Assembly (NCBI GenBank): GCA_947456005.1
Contig: CANGRP010000006.1
Coordinates: forward strand, 1-22,984
Reading direction: 5' to 3'
Length of the DNA stretch: 22,984 nt
Origin: Caulobacteraceae bacterium
GTDB lineage: Bacteria > Pseudomonadota > Alphaproteobacteria > Caulobacterales > Caulobacteraceae
In this document: piece by piece, positions 1 to 6,471 of the stretch
Numbering within the stretch: position 1 is the stretch's first letter
How the letters are laid out: every line of letters starts with the position of its first letter
Program-made: the position numbers and the translations under genes
Notes under the pieces: model-generated
What the model saw: the letters and a program-made list of their open reading frames with translations, nothing else
Told to the model about the DNA's origin: nothing
Databases searched by the model: none

Positions 1-939
1 CCCTTCGACTTCATCGGCTTCTCCGCCCTGACCGCATTTGTCGTCGGCTTGCAGGTCATGCTGGACCGCGGCCCTGGACAGGACTGGTGGGAGTCTCCGG
101 AGATCTGGGCCTGGCTTGCGCTCGCCCTGGCGGGCCTTTGGGTCTTCCTGGTCCAGTCCGCAACGGCGCGGCACCCCTTCTTCCACCGGGACCTCGCCCG
201 GGATGGGAACTTCGTCGGCACGACGATCTTCAGTTTCTTTGTCGGTGTGCTGCTCTTCTCCACCAGCGCCCTGCTGCCGGTCCTGATGCAGAACCTGCTC
301 GGCTACTCGGCCATGCAGACCGGTGAAGCCAGCGTGAGCCGGGGCCTGGGCTCGCTGATCTCCTTCCTGATGGTCCCCTTCCTGATCCAGAAACTCGGGG
401 CGAGGCAGGTGCTCTTCATCGGCACCGTCCTGAGCATCGCCTCCCTCTGGGCGATGGCCGGATTCGACCTGTCGATGACGGACTGGCCCATCATCGTGAG
501 CGGGTTCATCCAGGGCGCCGGCACCGGCTTGCTCTTTGCGCCCCTGAGCACGCTGGCCTACGTGACCCTCAGTCCTGCGCACAGGGTGGAAGGGACAATC
601 CTGTCGACGATGGCCAGAAGCATGGGATCGGCCATCGGCATCTCCATCGTCCAGGCCATGGTCCTGCGGAACAGCGCGCTGGCCCACAGCGAGCTCTCGT
701 CCCGCATGGACCCCACCAGTCCCATGCTCAATGACGTGATCGCCATTCCGGGCGCCCTCACGACGACCGAGGGCCTGGCGCAGCTCAACGGAGAAGTGAC
801 CCGTCAGGCCATGATGATCGGCTATGTCGACATCTTCAGCTGGATGACACTCATCACCCTGGCCATGATCCCACTGATCCTCATCCTCAGGCCGCCGCCC
901 CGGGCGCCGATGGAGAAAATCGACAGCGCGCCGGACTAG
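1..939 (+). CDS. DHA2-family (EmrB/QacA-type) MFS efflux transporter, 5'-truncated by window edge
   Basis: Open reading continues to the first base of the window, so only the C-terminal 312 residues are visible and the true start lies upstream; the internal ATG at 49 is not the start. The visible part opens with a transmembrane helix followed by the LDRGPGQDWWESPEIW stretch, the periplasmic-loop signature found after the middle helices of EmrB-like 14-TM proton-driven drug exporters. Further hydrophobic segments follow (GTTIFSFFVGVLLFSTSALLPVLMQ; FIQGAGTGLLFAPLSTLAYV; a final helix near IFSWMTLITLAMIPLILIL) and a short charged tail. Family assignment is firm; substrate cannot be told. EmrB exporters normally pair with an EmrA membrane-fusion protein, which would have to be upstream of the window. 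The next gene, another MFS protein, starts about 60 nt downstream on the same strand. Confidence 0.9.
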   Translation, partial: PFDFIGFSALTAFVVGLQVMLDRGPGQDWWESPEIWAWLALALAGLWVFLVQSATARHPFFHRDLARDGNFVGTTIFSFFVGVLLFSTSALLPVLMQNLLGYSAMQTGEASVSRGLGSLISFLMVPFLIQKLGARQVLFIGTVLSIASLWAMAGFDLSMTDWPIIVSGFIQGAGTGLLFAPLSTLAYVTLSPAHRVEGTILSTMARSMGSAIGISIVQAMVLRNSALAHSELSSRMDPTSPMLNDVIAIPGALTTTEGLAQLNGEVTRQAMMIGYVDIFSWMTLITLAMIPLILILRPPPRAPMEKIDSAPD

Positions 940-998
940 AAAATCCCGCGTAAGTCGCCATGATCACGAAAACGCCTGAGGGAGCCCAGGAAAATCAA

Positions 999-2366
999 AT
1001 GACAGAAACCGCAACGCCGTCGGCGGACCCCATCGTGCCGCCCGCCACGGCGACCGTAGGCCAGGCGCCCTATTCCGCTGCATACACGCGCTACGCCATG
1101 CTCCTTCTGCTGGCGATCTACACGATCAACTTCCTCGACCGGTCCATCATCAACATCCTGGCTGAGCCCATCAAGAATGAGCTCAAGCTGGCGGACTGGC
1201 AGCTGGGGCTTATGAGCGGCCTCGCCTTTGCGCTGTTCTACACCATCCTGGGGATCCCGCTGGCCCAGCTTGCCGAAAGGCGAAACCGGCCCATGATCAT
1301 TGGCGCCTCCGTGGCGGTCTGGTCCGGATTCACAGCCCTTTCCGGGGCAACGACCAATTTCGTCCAGCTTGTCCTGTGCCGGATCGGCGTGGGAATCGGG
1401 GAGGCAGGATGCACGCCGCCAGCCCACTCCCTCATCGCCGACTACGTGCCCAAGGAGAAGCGGGCCTCGGCCCTGGCCTTCTACTCGATGGGCACCCCGC
1501 TGGGCGGCCTTCTCGGTCTGGTCATGGGCGGCCTGATCGCCGATGCGTACGGATGGCGGGTCGCCTTCCTCGTCGCCGGCGTCCCGGGACTCCTGTTCGC
1601 CGCCCTCTGCTTCCTGACCCTTCGTGAGCCGCGCAAGATCCTCGCGGAACACAGCGCCCGCATCACCTCCGCCCAGGCGACCTTCCGAGAGACTCTGGCC
1701 TACCTGATGAAGAAAAAGACCTTCTGGCTGATCGCCCTCGGCGCAGCCATCAAGGCCTTCATCGGCTATGGACACGCCCCCTTCACCGCCAGCTTCTTCC
1801 TTCGGGTCCACGGTGAGGAGGTCGCCCGCCTGGCCAGCATGTTCGAGCTGAAGTCCGTCGGCTTCATGGGCCTGGCCTTGGGCCTCATGGGGGGAACGGC
1901 TGGCATGATCTCCGCCTGGTTGGGCGGACAGATCGCTGACCGCTTCGCCAAGACAGACCTGCGCGGCTATGTCGTCGTTCCGGCCATCGCTTCCCTGATC
2001 GCCGTGCCGGTCTACATTATTGCGGTGAGCGTGCCATCGGCCTCTGTGGCCCTCTGGATCCTCGTGATCAACGGTCTGCTGGGTTCGCTCTGGTACGGAC
2101 CGGTGTACGCGATCGGCCAGTCCATCGTGCCCGCGCACATGCGGGCGACCACCTCCGCCATCCTTCTCTTCGTCATCAACCTGATCGGCCTGGGCCTTGG
2201 CCCGACCGTCGTCGGGATCATCTCGGACGTGATGGCGAACGGCGTGGGCCTCGGCTCGGCCCAAGGGGTGCGCTGGGCGCTGATGATCTCCACCTGCTTC
2301 GGCGTGCTGGCCTTCCTCCTCTTCTGGATGGCTCGGAAGACGATCCGGGAAGAGATGGAGTCCTGA
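999..2366 (+). CDS. Spinster-like MFS transporter
   Basis: About 455 residues with twelve predicted membrane helices. The first helix carries AIYTINFLDRSIINILAEPI and is followed by LADWQLGLMSGLAFALFYTILGIPLAQLAERRNR, the typical motif-A region of spinster-like MFS carriers common in Sphingomonadales and Caulobacterales near hydrophobic-compound catabolism genes. I favour the ATG at 999 (MTETATPS) because AGGA lies 7 nt before it; an in-frame ATG at 960 would add 13 residues but has no visible ribosome-binding site. Substrate is unknown; relatives are often assigned to lipids or organic acids only by context. A 10-bp hairpin follows the stop within 10 nt. No Walker motifs or fused domains. 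Confidence 0.9.
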   Translation: MTETATPSADPIVPPATATVGQAPYSAAYTRYAMLLLLAIYTINFLDRSIINILAEPIKNELKLADWQLGLMSGLAFALFYTILGIPLAQLAERRNRPMIIGASVAVWSGFTALSGATTNFVQLVLCRIGVGIGEAGCTPPAHSLIADYVPKEKRASALAFYSMGTPLGGLLGLVMGGLIADAYGWRVAFLVAGVPGLLFAALCFLTLREPRKILAEHSARITSAQATFRETLAYLMKKKTFWLIALGAAIKAFIGYGHAPFTASFFLRVHGEEVARLASMFELKSVGFMGLALGLMGGTAGMISAWLGGQIADRFAKTDLRGYVVVPAIASLIAVPVYIIAVSVPSASVALWILVINGLLGSLWYGPVYAIGQSIVPAHMRATTSAILLFVINLIGLGLGPTVVGIISDVMANGVGLGSAQGVRWALMISTCFGVLAFLLFWMARKTIREEMES

Positions 2367-2374
2367 GGCAAGGC

Positions 2375-2407
2375 GCCCTGGCGGGGGGTTCAGATCTCCG
2401 CCAGGGC
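2375..2407 (+). terminator. Terminator-like hairpin after the MFS gene
   Basis: Perfect 10-bp inverted repeat, GCCCTGGCGG (2375-2384) and CCGCCAGGGC (2398-2407), around a 13-nt loop, starting 9 nt after the MFS stop codon. There is no T-tract behind it, so it may be a weak terminator or an mRNA 3'-end stabiliser rather than a classical intrinsic terminator. Confidence 0.5.
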
Positions 2408-2503
2408 CCTGTCGAGGGAAAGACTTTCAGCAACGCAGAGGGCCCAGCAAGGGCCGCGACCGGGGCGCCCCGAGGGCGTCGAGACCGCAAGTCGGATTGA
2501 AAG

Positions 2504-2532
2504 TTGACGCACCCGTCATTTTCGCCTTCCAT
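2504..2532 (+). promoter_or_regulatory. Possible promoter for the small membrane protein-desaturase pair
   Basis: TTGACGC at 2504-2510 matches the Caulobacter housekeeping -35 consensus (TTGACGS) exactly. The -10 is poor (TTCCAT at 2527-2532 with 17-bp spacing). It lies in the only non-coding gap of this stretch, about 30-50 nt before the coding start. Sequence-only suggestion. Confidence 0.3.
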
Positions 2533-2558
2533 ACCGGAAGGTGAAAAGAGGAAGCCCC

Positions 2559-2753
2559 GTGAGCCGGATCCTGCCCCTGATCTTCCAGAACCTCACATTC
2601 CTGTTCGGGATCGGGTTCCTTGCGCCGCTGATCGCCCAGGTCCTTGAACGAACGGTATCTTCAATCGGCGGCACGCCCTGGCCCCTGGCCATCGGACTGC
2701 TGGTCGGGGGTGGGTGGGGCGCCATCGCCCAGAAGACGGGCCGCTGGGTATGA
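2559..2753 (+). CDS. Small two-helix membrane protein, coupled to the desaturase
   Basis: A 64-residue ORF if read from GTG 2559, which is preceded by AGAGGAAG at a good distance; a GTG at 2541 would add six residues (MKRGSP) but would place that ribosome-binding site inside the gene. The protein has two hydrophobic segments (ILPLIFQNLTFLFGIGFLAP and PLAIGLLVGGGWGAIA) separated by a short polar loop with QVLERTVSS. Its stop overlaps the next start as ATGA (2750-2753), so the two proteins are probably made in a fixed ratio. I do not recognise a family. It may be a membrane partner or stabiliser of the desaturase; that is inference from coupling alone. The codon pattern is G/C-biased like its neighbours, supporting it being real. 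Confidence 0.6.
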   Translation: MSRILPLIFQNLTFLFGIGFLAPLIAQVLERTVSSIGGTPWPLAIGLLVGGGWGAIAQKTGRWV

Positions 2754-3637
2754 CCGACCTGTCCGTCGAAGCCCTCCGCGCCCTGCCCGCTCAGGACCTC
2801 AACCGACTGGAGACCGAAACGGCGGCCCGGTTCATGGGCGGCCTGCCCTGGGGATCGGTCCTCTGGGGGCTCGGGAACCTCGCGGTCTGGCTCTCGCTCT
2901 GGCCCCTGACCCTCTCAGGCCTCCTGCCCCTCTGGGCGGCCTTCCCCATCGCCACCCTCAACGTGGCCCTCTGCTACCTGCCCTCACATGAGGCCCAGCA
3001 CCGGATCATCGCCCGGGAGGGCGAGCCCCTCTTCTGGTTGAACGAGCTCGTGGGCCATCTGTCGCCCCTCCCCATGCTGCTGCCCTATGGCGTCGCGCGC
3101 CTGACTCACTATGAGCACCACCTGCACGCCAACCATCCCGACCTGGACCCCGACATCCACACCAAGGCGCCGAACGCCTGGCGACACCTCCTGAACACCT
3201 TCGCCCACCGACAGCCGGGGTCCGCGACAGGCGGGAACTATGGCAAGGCGCTGGCGCGGATCGGCACGAACGAGGCCCAGAAGGCGGGGCTCGTCGCCGC
3301 CCTCTACACCCTGGCCTACCACGCCATCCTCTTCGGCCTGGCCTGGTCCGGGTTCGCCATCGAGGCGGCCCTGATCTGGTGGCTGCCCCGCATCCTGGGG
3401 ACAACCTACATCCAGTTCTACCTGAGCTGGGCGCCGCACCATCCGGCGGCGGAGATGGGTCGCTACCGCGACACCCGCGCCTTCCGCAGCCGGCTGGGCA
3501 ATCTGATGTCCTCAGGCATGCAGTTCCACATCCTGCACCACCTCTATCCCCGCATACCGCTCCTGCGGCACGCAAAGGCCTACAAGGCCCTGCGGCCCTT
3601 CCTTGTCGCGCGGGACTGCCGGCTGGACGGGCTCTAG
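2750..3637 (+). CDS. Fatty acid desaturase-family membrane di-iron enzyme
   Basis: 295 residues from ATG 2750, which overlaps the previous stop (ATGA). The three histidine clusters of membrane desaturases/hydroxylases are present: HEAQH (80-84), HYEHH (120-124) and HILHH (260-264), with an extra WAPHHP at 228-232. Hydrophobic stretches around 36-75 and 183-225 fit membrane helices with the His boxes on the cytoplasmic side. Family members use O2 and electrons from ferredoxin or a reductase to desaturate or hydroxylate acyl chains or carotenoids. Length and box spacing fit the bacterial fatty acid desaturase superfamily (also close to beta-carotene ketolase/hydroxylase), so the exact substrate is open. 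No fused cytochrome b5 or ferredoxin domain is visible. The stop codon overlaps the convergent acyl-CoA dehydrogenase stop in the palindrome CTAG. Confidence 0.85.
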   Translation: MTDLSVEALRALPAQDLNRLETETAARFMGGLPWGSVLWGLGNLAVWLSLWPLTLSGLLPLWAAFPIATLNVALCYLPSHEAQHRIIAREGEPLFWLNELVGHLSPLPMLLPYGVARLTHYEHHLHANHPDLDPDIHTKAPNAWRHLLNTFAHRQPGSATGGNYGKALARIGTNEAQKAGLVAALYTLAYHAILFGLAWSGFAIEAALIWWLPRILGTTYIQFYLSWAPHHPAAEMGRYRDTRAFRSRLGNLMSSGMQFHILHHLYPRIPLLRHAKAYKALRPFLVARDCRLDGL

Positions 3638-4386
3638 AGGCTCCGGGCCAGGGTGGCGGCGTCCTCGCGCTGCGACAGGGCCCATTCGCCCAGGCGGCGG
3701 GCCCACCAGGCCTCTCCCCCATGCGACAGGCGCAGGCGGTGCAAAGCGCCGGTATAGCGGTGCAGGGCGTGCTCGGCGCTGACCCCGATGGCGCCATGGA
3801 CGGCGTGGGCGACACCGGAACAGACGAGCGCGGCCTCCCCACAACGCAGCTTGGCGACCGCCGTGGCGGCCACGGAAACCTCGAGCGGGGCGCCCATCAG
3901 GGCCGTCTCCGCCGCCATCCGCGCCGCCATGACCTCTTCGGCCATCACCGCGATCTGGTGCTGGATCGCCTGGAACTTGCTGATCTCGCGGCCGAACTGG
4001 CGGCGGGTCGAGGCGTGGTCCAGGGTCATGGCCTGGAGGGAGTCGATCAGGCCGGCCATGACGGCCGCGTCCGCCGCAGCGCAGAGGGCGCGGGCCGTCT
4101 CGGCCGGAACGCCGCCCGCCGCCAGCACGGGAGCGGCATCGGCGCAGTCCAGGGCCTCAGGATCGACGAGGCGGGCCAGCAGGGTCTGGACGATGGCCGG
4201 CGGCTCGGACCTGCGCCCGGTCTCGAAAGCCAGGGGGAAGAGGCCGGAGAGGTCCAGCCCCGCCCCGCCCTCGGCCTCGGGCCGGAGAACATCGAGGAAG
4301 CCTGAGGCGGAGAGCTCAGGCCAGGGATCGGCGCCCAGGCCGTCCAGGAGCTTGCGGAAGGAATCGAGGAACAGGTCGTCGCTCAT
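3634..4386 (-). CDS. Short acyl-CoA dehydrogenase-family protein (probable heteromeric partner)
   Basis: 250 residues, against about 340-390 in typical family members. The C-terminal four-helix domain is clear: the FAD-contacting segment STRRQFGREISKFQAIQHQ (126-144) and the HGAIGVSAEHALHRYTGALH region (197-216), ending SHGGEAWWARRLGEWAL. The N-terminal ~90 residues are a reduced alpha domain, and the central beta domain with the usual SEPxxGSD motif is absent. ATG 4386 starts 4 nt after the stop of the full-length acyl-CoA dehydrogenase, so the two are co-translated. Steroid side-chain enzymes such as mycobacterial FadE28-FadE29 use two unlike subunits, one carrying the catalytic base; by analogy this would be the non-catalytic or structural subunit. 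Alternatively it arose by internal deletion. Substrate unknown. Confidence 0.85.
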   Translation of the reverse strand: MSDDLFLDSFRKLLDGLGADPWPELSASGFLDVLRPEAEGGAGLDLSGLFPLAFETGRRSEPPAIVQTLLARLVDPEALDCADAAPVLAAGGVPAETARALCAAADAAVMAGLIDSLQAMTLDHASTRRQFGREISKFQAIQHQIAVMAEEVMAARMAAETALMGAPLEVSVAATAVAKLRCGEAALVCSGVAHAVHGAIGVSAEHALHRYTGALHRLRLSHGGEAWWARRLGEWALSQREDAATLARSL

Positions 4387-4390
4387 GGCC

Positions 4391-5539
4391 TCACCTCAGT
4401 CCGAGCCCGCGGGCGATGATGCCCCGCAGGATCTCGCGCGTGCCGCCGCGCAGGGAGAAGGTCGGGCTCATGCCCGCCAGATAGTCGAGGGTGGCCAGGA
4501 GCGGGGCCGGGACCGGCCCCTCCACCGAAGCCAGGTGATCGGTGATGAGGGCGGGGATCGACTGCTCGAAGCTGGCGCCCAGGTCCTTGACCATGGAAGC
4601 CTCGACCACGGGGCTCTCGCCCCGGGCCAGCTGGCCGGTCACCGCCAGGGACATGTTCCGCAGGGTGGCCAGCCGGGCGAGCATCCGCCCCGCCAGCTCG
4701 GCTTCGGACTCCGTAGGTCCGCCCCGCGAGCGGATGAAGTCCATCCATTCGTCGATCAGAACCGTGGAGGAATAGAGACGCTCGGGTCCGCTACGCTCGA
4801 AGGCCAGCTCGGCGTTCACCTGGGACCAGCCCTGGCCCTCCTGGCCGATCAGGGCGTCTTCCGGAAGGTCGACATCCTCGAAGAAGACCTCCGAAAAGTG
4901 CTCGTCCCCCGCCAGGTCGCGGATCGGCCGGGCGGTGACCCCGGGGGTCTTCAGGTCGATCAGCAGCTGGGAGAGGCCCGACTGCCGATCGTCCGGCCCG
5001 CCGCTGGTCCGAACCAGGGCGACCATGTAGTGGGCCTTATGCCCGTAGGTGGTCCAGATCTTCGAGCCGTTCAGACGCCAGCCCGTGGCGGTGCGCTCGG
5101 CCCGGGTGCGGACGCTGGCCAGGTCGGAGCCGGAGTTGGGCTCGCTCATGCCGATACAGAAGAAGGCCTCGCCCCTGCAGATGCGCGGCACGATGTCCTG
5201 GCGCTGGGCCTCGGTCCCGTAGCGCAGGAGGAGGGGCGCGCTCTGGCGCTCGGCGATCCAATGGGCGGCCACGGGGGCGCCCGCCGCCAGAAGTTCCTCG
5301 ATCAGGACAAACCGGGCGAAGGGGCTGCGGCCGCCGCCGCCGAACTCCACCGGCAGGGTCAGGCCCACCCATCCGCGGGCGGCGAGGTCACGGGAGAAGT
5401 CGGCGTCGAAGCCCATCCAGGTCCGCGCCCGCAAGGCGCCGGGGACCCCGGCGAGGCGCTCGGCCAGGAAGGCCCGGACCTCTGAGCGGAGGGCTTCGTC
5501 CTCAGGGCTAATGGCGGCCGGAACGAGGGGAGCAAGCAC
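4391..5539 (-). CDS. Acyl-CoA dehydrogenase (full length)
   Basis: 382 residues from GTG 5539, chosen because GGAG lies 7 nt upstream and the protein then begins MLAPLVPAAISPEDEALR as expected for the family; the open frame runs further upstream only because of G+C richness. Order of domains: N-terminal helices (10-120), beta domain with MSEPNSGSDLAS (131-142) and WRLNGSKIWTTYGHKAHY (154-171), and C-terminal helices with the FERSGPERL segment (247-255), where related enzymes place the catalytic glutamate, and the terminal GGTREILRGIIARGLGLR. It would oxidise an acyl-CoA at C2-C3 with FAD, passing electrons to ETF. Middle gene of a minus-strand operon (GFA protein 14 nt upstream, short partner 4 nt downstream). 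Close to the FadE28/29-like branch by overall look; substrate not determined. Confidence 0.92.
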   Translation of the reverse strand: MLAPLVPAAISPEDEALRSEVRAFLAERLAGVPGALRARTWMGFDADFSRDLAARGWVGLTLPVEFGGGGRSPFARFVLIEELLAAGAPVAAHWIAERQSAPLLLRYGTEAQRQDIVPRICRGEAFFCIGMSEPNSGSDLASVRTRAERTATGWRLNGSKIWTTYGHKAHYMVALVRTSGGPDDRQSGLSQLLIDLKTPGVTARPIRDLAGDEHFSEVFFEDVDLPEDALIGQEGQGWSQVNAELAFERSGPERLYSSTVLIDEWMDFIRSRGGPTESEAELAGRMLARLATLRNMSLAVTGQLARGESPVVEASMVKDLGASFEQSIPALITDHLASVEGPVPAPLLATLDYLAGMSPTFSLRGGTREILRGIIARGLGLR

Positions 5540-5553
5540 GGCGGATCTCCAGG

Positions 5554-5952
5554 TCAGGCCGAGGGGGGGTTGGTCTCGAAGCCGGGGGCGGCCAAGAGGG
5601 TCTTCGACCAGGACCGGGCGCTGCGGGTCCAGAGCTGGAGGGCGGGGGTTACATCCTCCTGGCTCTCCAGGGCGCCGACCTTGACCGCGACCATACCGTT
5701 GCCGAGGCGCGAGGCCAGGGGGGAGCCGCACTTCGGGCAGAAGCAGCGCTCGACGGACCCGCCGCTCTCGCCCTGGTCGGCGAAGACGGCGTATGCGCCT
5801 GTCAGCCGGAAGGCGGCGCCGGGGACGATGGCGTTGACCGAAAAGGCCGAGCCACTGGTCTTCTGGCAGTGGGTGCAGTGGCAGGCGACGGTCACGACGG
5901 GGGCGGCGTCGCACTCGAAGGCGATGTCGCCGCAGAGGCACTTTCCACGCAT
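5554..5952 (-). CDS. GFA/CENP-V family zinc-binding protein
   Basis: 132 residues from ATG 5952, with GGAG 8 nt upstream; an upstream in-frame ATG at 5991 would add a Pro-rich leader without a ribosome-binding site. The cysteine pattern of the glutathione-dependent formaldehyde-activating enzyme (GFA, Mss4-like) fold is complete: GKCLCGDIAFE (3-13), ACHCTHCQKTSGSAF (23-37) and ERCFCPKCGSPLASR (68-82), enough for two zinc sites. Only one family member has been linked to S-(hydroxymethyl)glutathione formation and that activity is disputed, so no reaction is assigned. First gene of the operon with the two acyl-CoA dehydrogenases, 14 nt before the second, and divergent from the lipoprotein gene. 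Confidence 0.88.
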   Translation of the reverse strand: MRGKCLCGDIAFECDAAPVVTVACHCTHCQKTSGSAFSVNAIVPGAAFRLTGAYAVFADQGESGGSVERCFCPKCGSPLASRLGNGMVAVKVGALESQEDVTPALQLWTRSARSWSKTLLAAPGFETNPPSA

Positions 5953-6471
5953 GGCGGGATCTCCGGGTCCGGGACGCGGGACGGCGCCCACCCCGGTATT
6001 TGACAGACCCCCGGCGGGGCCGCCAGTAGGTGACCAAGCGGCAGGCTGCAGGTTTCTGCACCCTTGCGCTCGCTGCCGGTGGAATCCCCGGACGGAACGC
6101 CCCGGCCTGCATGGGGGCGCTCCGGGACCCGGAGAACAGCCCCGTGGACGAGGGGGAGGTCCGCCGATTCGGTCGAGCCCCTCGCCCTGGACACGGTCTT
6201 CATCGCCGGCGCCATGGTCCAGGCCATCGACCCGCCCTGGAGAGTGTGTGTCTCGGACATCCCTGAGCAGGCCATGGGCGACAGGCGCCTCCTCTGAAGC
6301 GCCGGGGTCCCTGCCCGGATCCGAACTGACATGTATCTGTCATCAAAGTGAAGGCTGGGCGTCACAGGCGGCGCCTAGAACCTGTCCCAAAGGGGTGTTC
6401 GGGAGGCCGGTCTTGGCGCGGTCACCACTCCCTTATTGCGCGCGAAACGTCGATACGGTGGAGACCGACCC
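5953..6471. other. 519-bp divergent intergenic region
   Basis: Separates the GFA operon (leftward) from the lipoprotein gene (rightward). It holds a Pho-box-like direct repeat at 6326-6343, and a 6166-6297 stretch with coding-like third-position bias whose predicted peptide (...LDTVFIAGAMVQAID...) I cannot assign. The GGAG before GFA ATG 5952 and GTGGAG before ATG 6472 are the two ribosome-binding sites. I find no tRNA, IS end or convincing complete gene in the remainder. Confidence 0.6.
6326..6343 (+). promoter_or_regulatory. Pho-box-like PhoB site upstream of lipoprotein-TonB receptor
   Basis: CTGACATGTATCTGTCAT: two 7-mers (CTGACAT and CTGTCAT) in direct repeat with an 11-bp period and a 4-bp A/T-rich spacer. 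This matches 13 of 14 half-site positions of the PhoB box CTGTCAT-N4-CTGTCAT. It lies 128 bp before ATG 6472 and points towards it. A good -10 is not evident at the expected distance (10 bp further is GCTGGG), so the promoter core is unclear. Confidence 0.6.

Noticed and set aside
936..2264. Long minus-strand ORF (442 codons) opposite the spinster-like MFS gene
   Set aside because: Low-complexity, charged translation (many Asp, Gly, His, Gln) with no domain; mirror of a G+C-rich coding frame with a clear membrane transporter on the other strand.
2404..2448. Repeated GGGCCC palindromes behind the MFS gene as a second hairpin
   Set aside because: Six-base G/C palindromes are frequent at this composition and the arms do not extend.
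3788..5485. Plus-strand ORF of 565 codons opposite the acyl-CoA dehydrogenases
   Set aside because: No recognisable domain and Ala/Arg/Ser-rich; both minus-strand genes have complete family motifs and ribosome-binding sites.
5892..6365. Minus-strand ORF of 157 codons upstream of the GFA gene
   Set aside because: Overlaps the GFA gene in another frame, no ribosome-binding site, no domain, and would cover the Pho-box-like site region.
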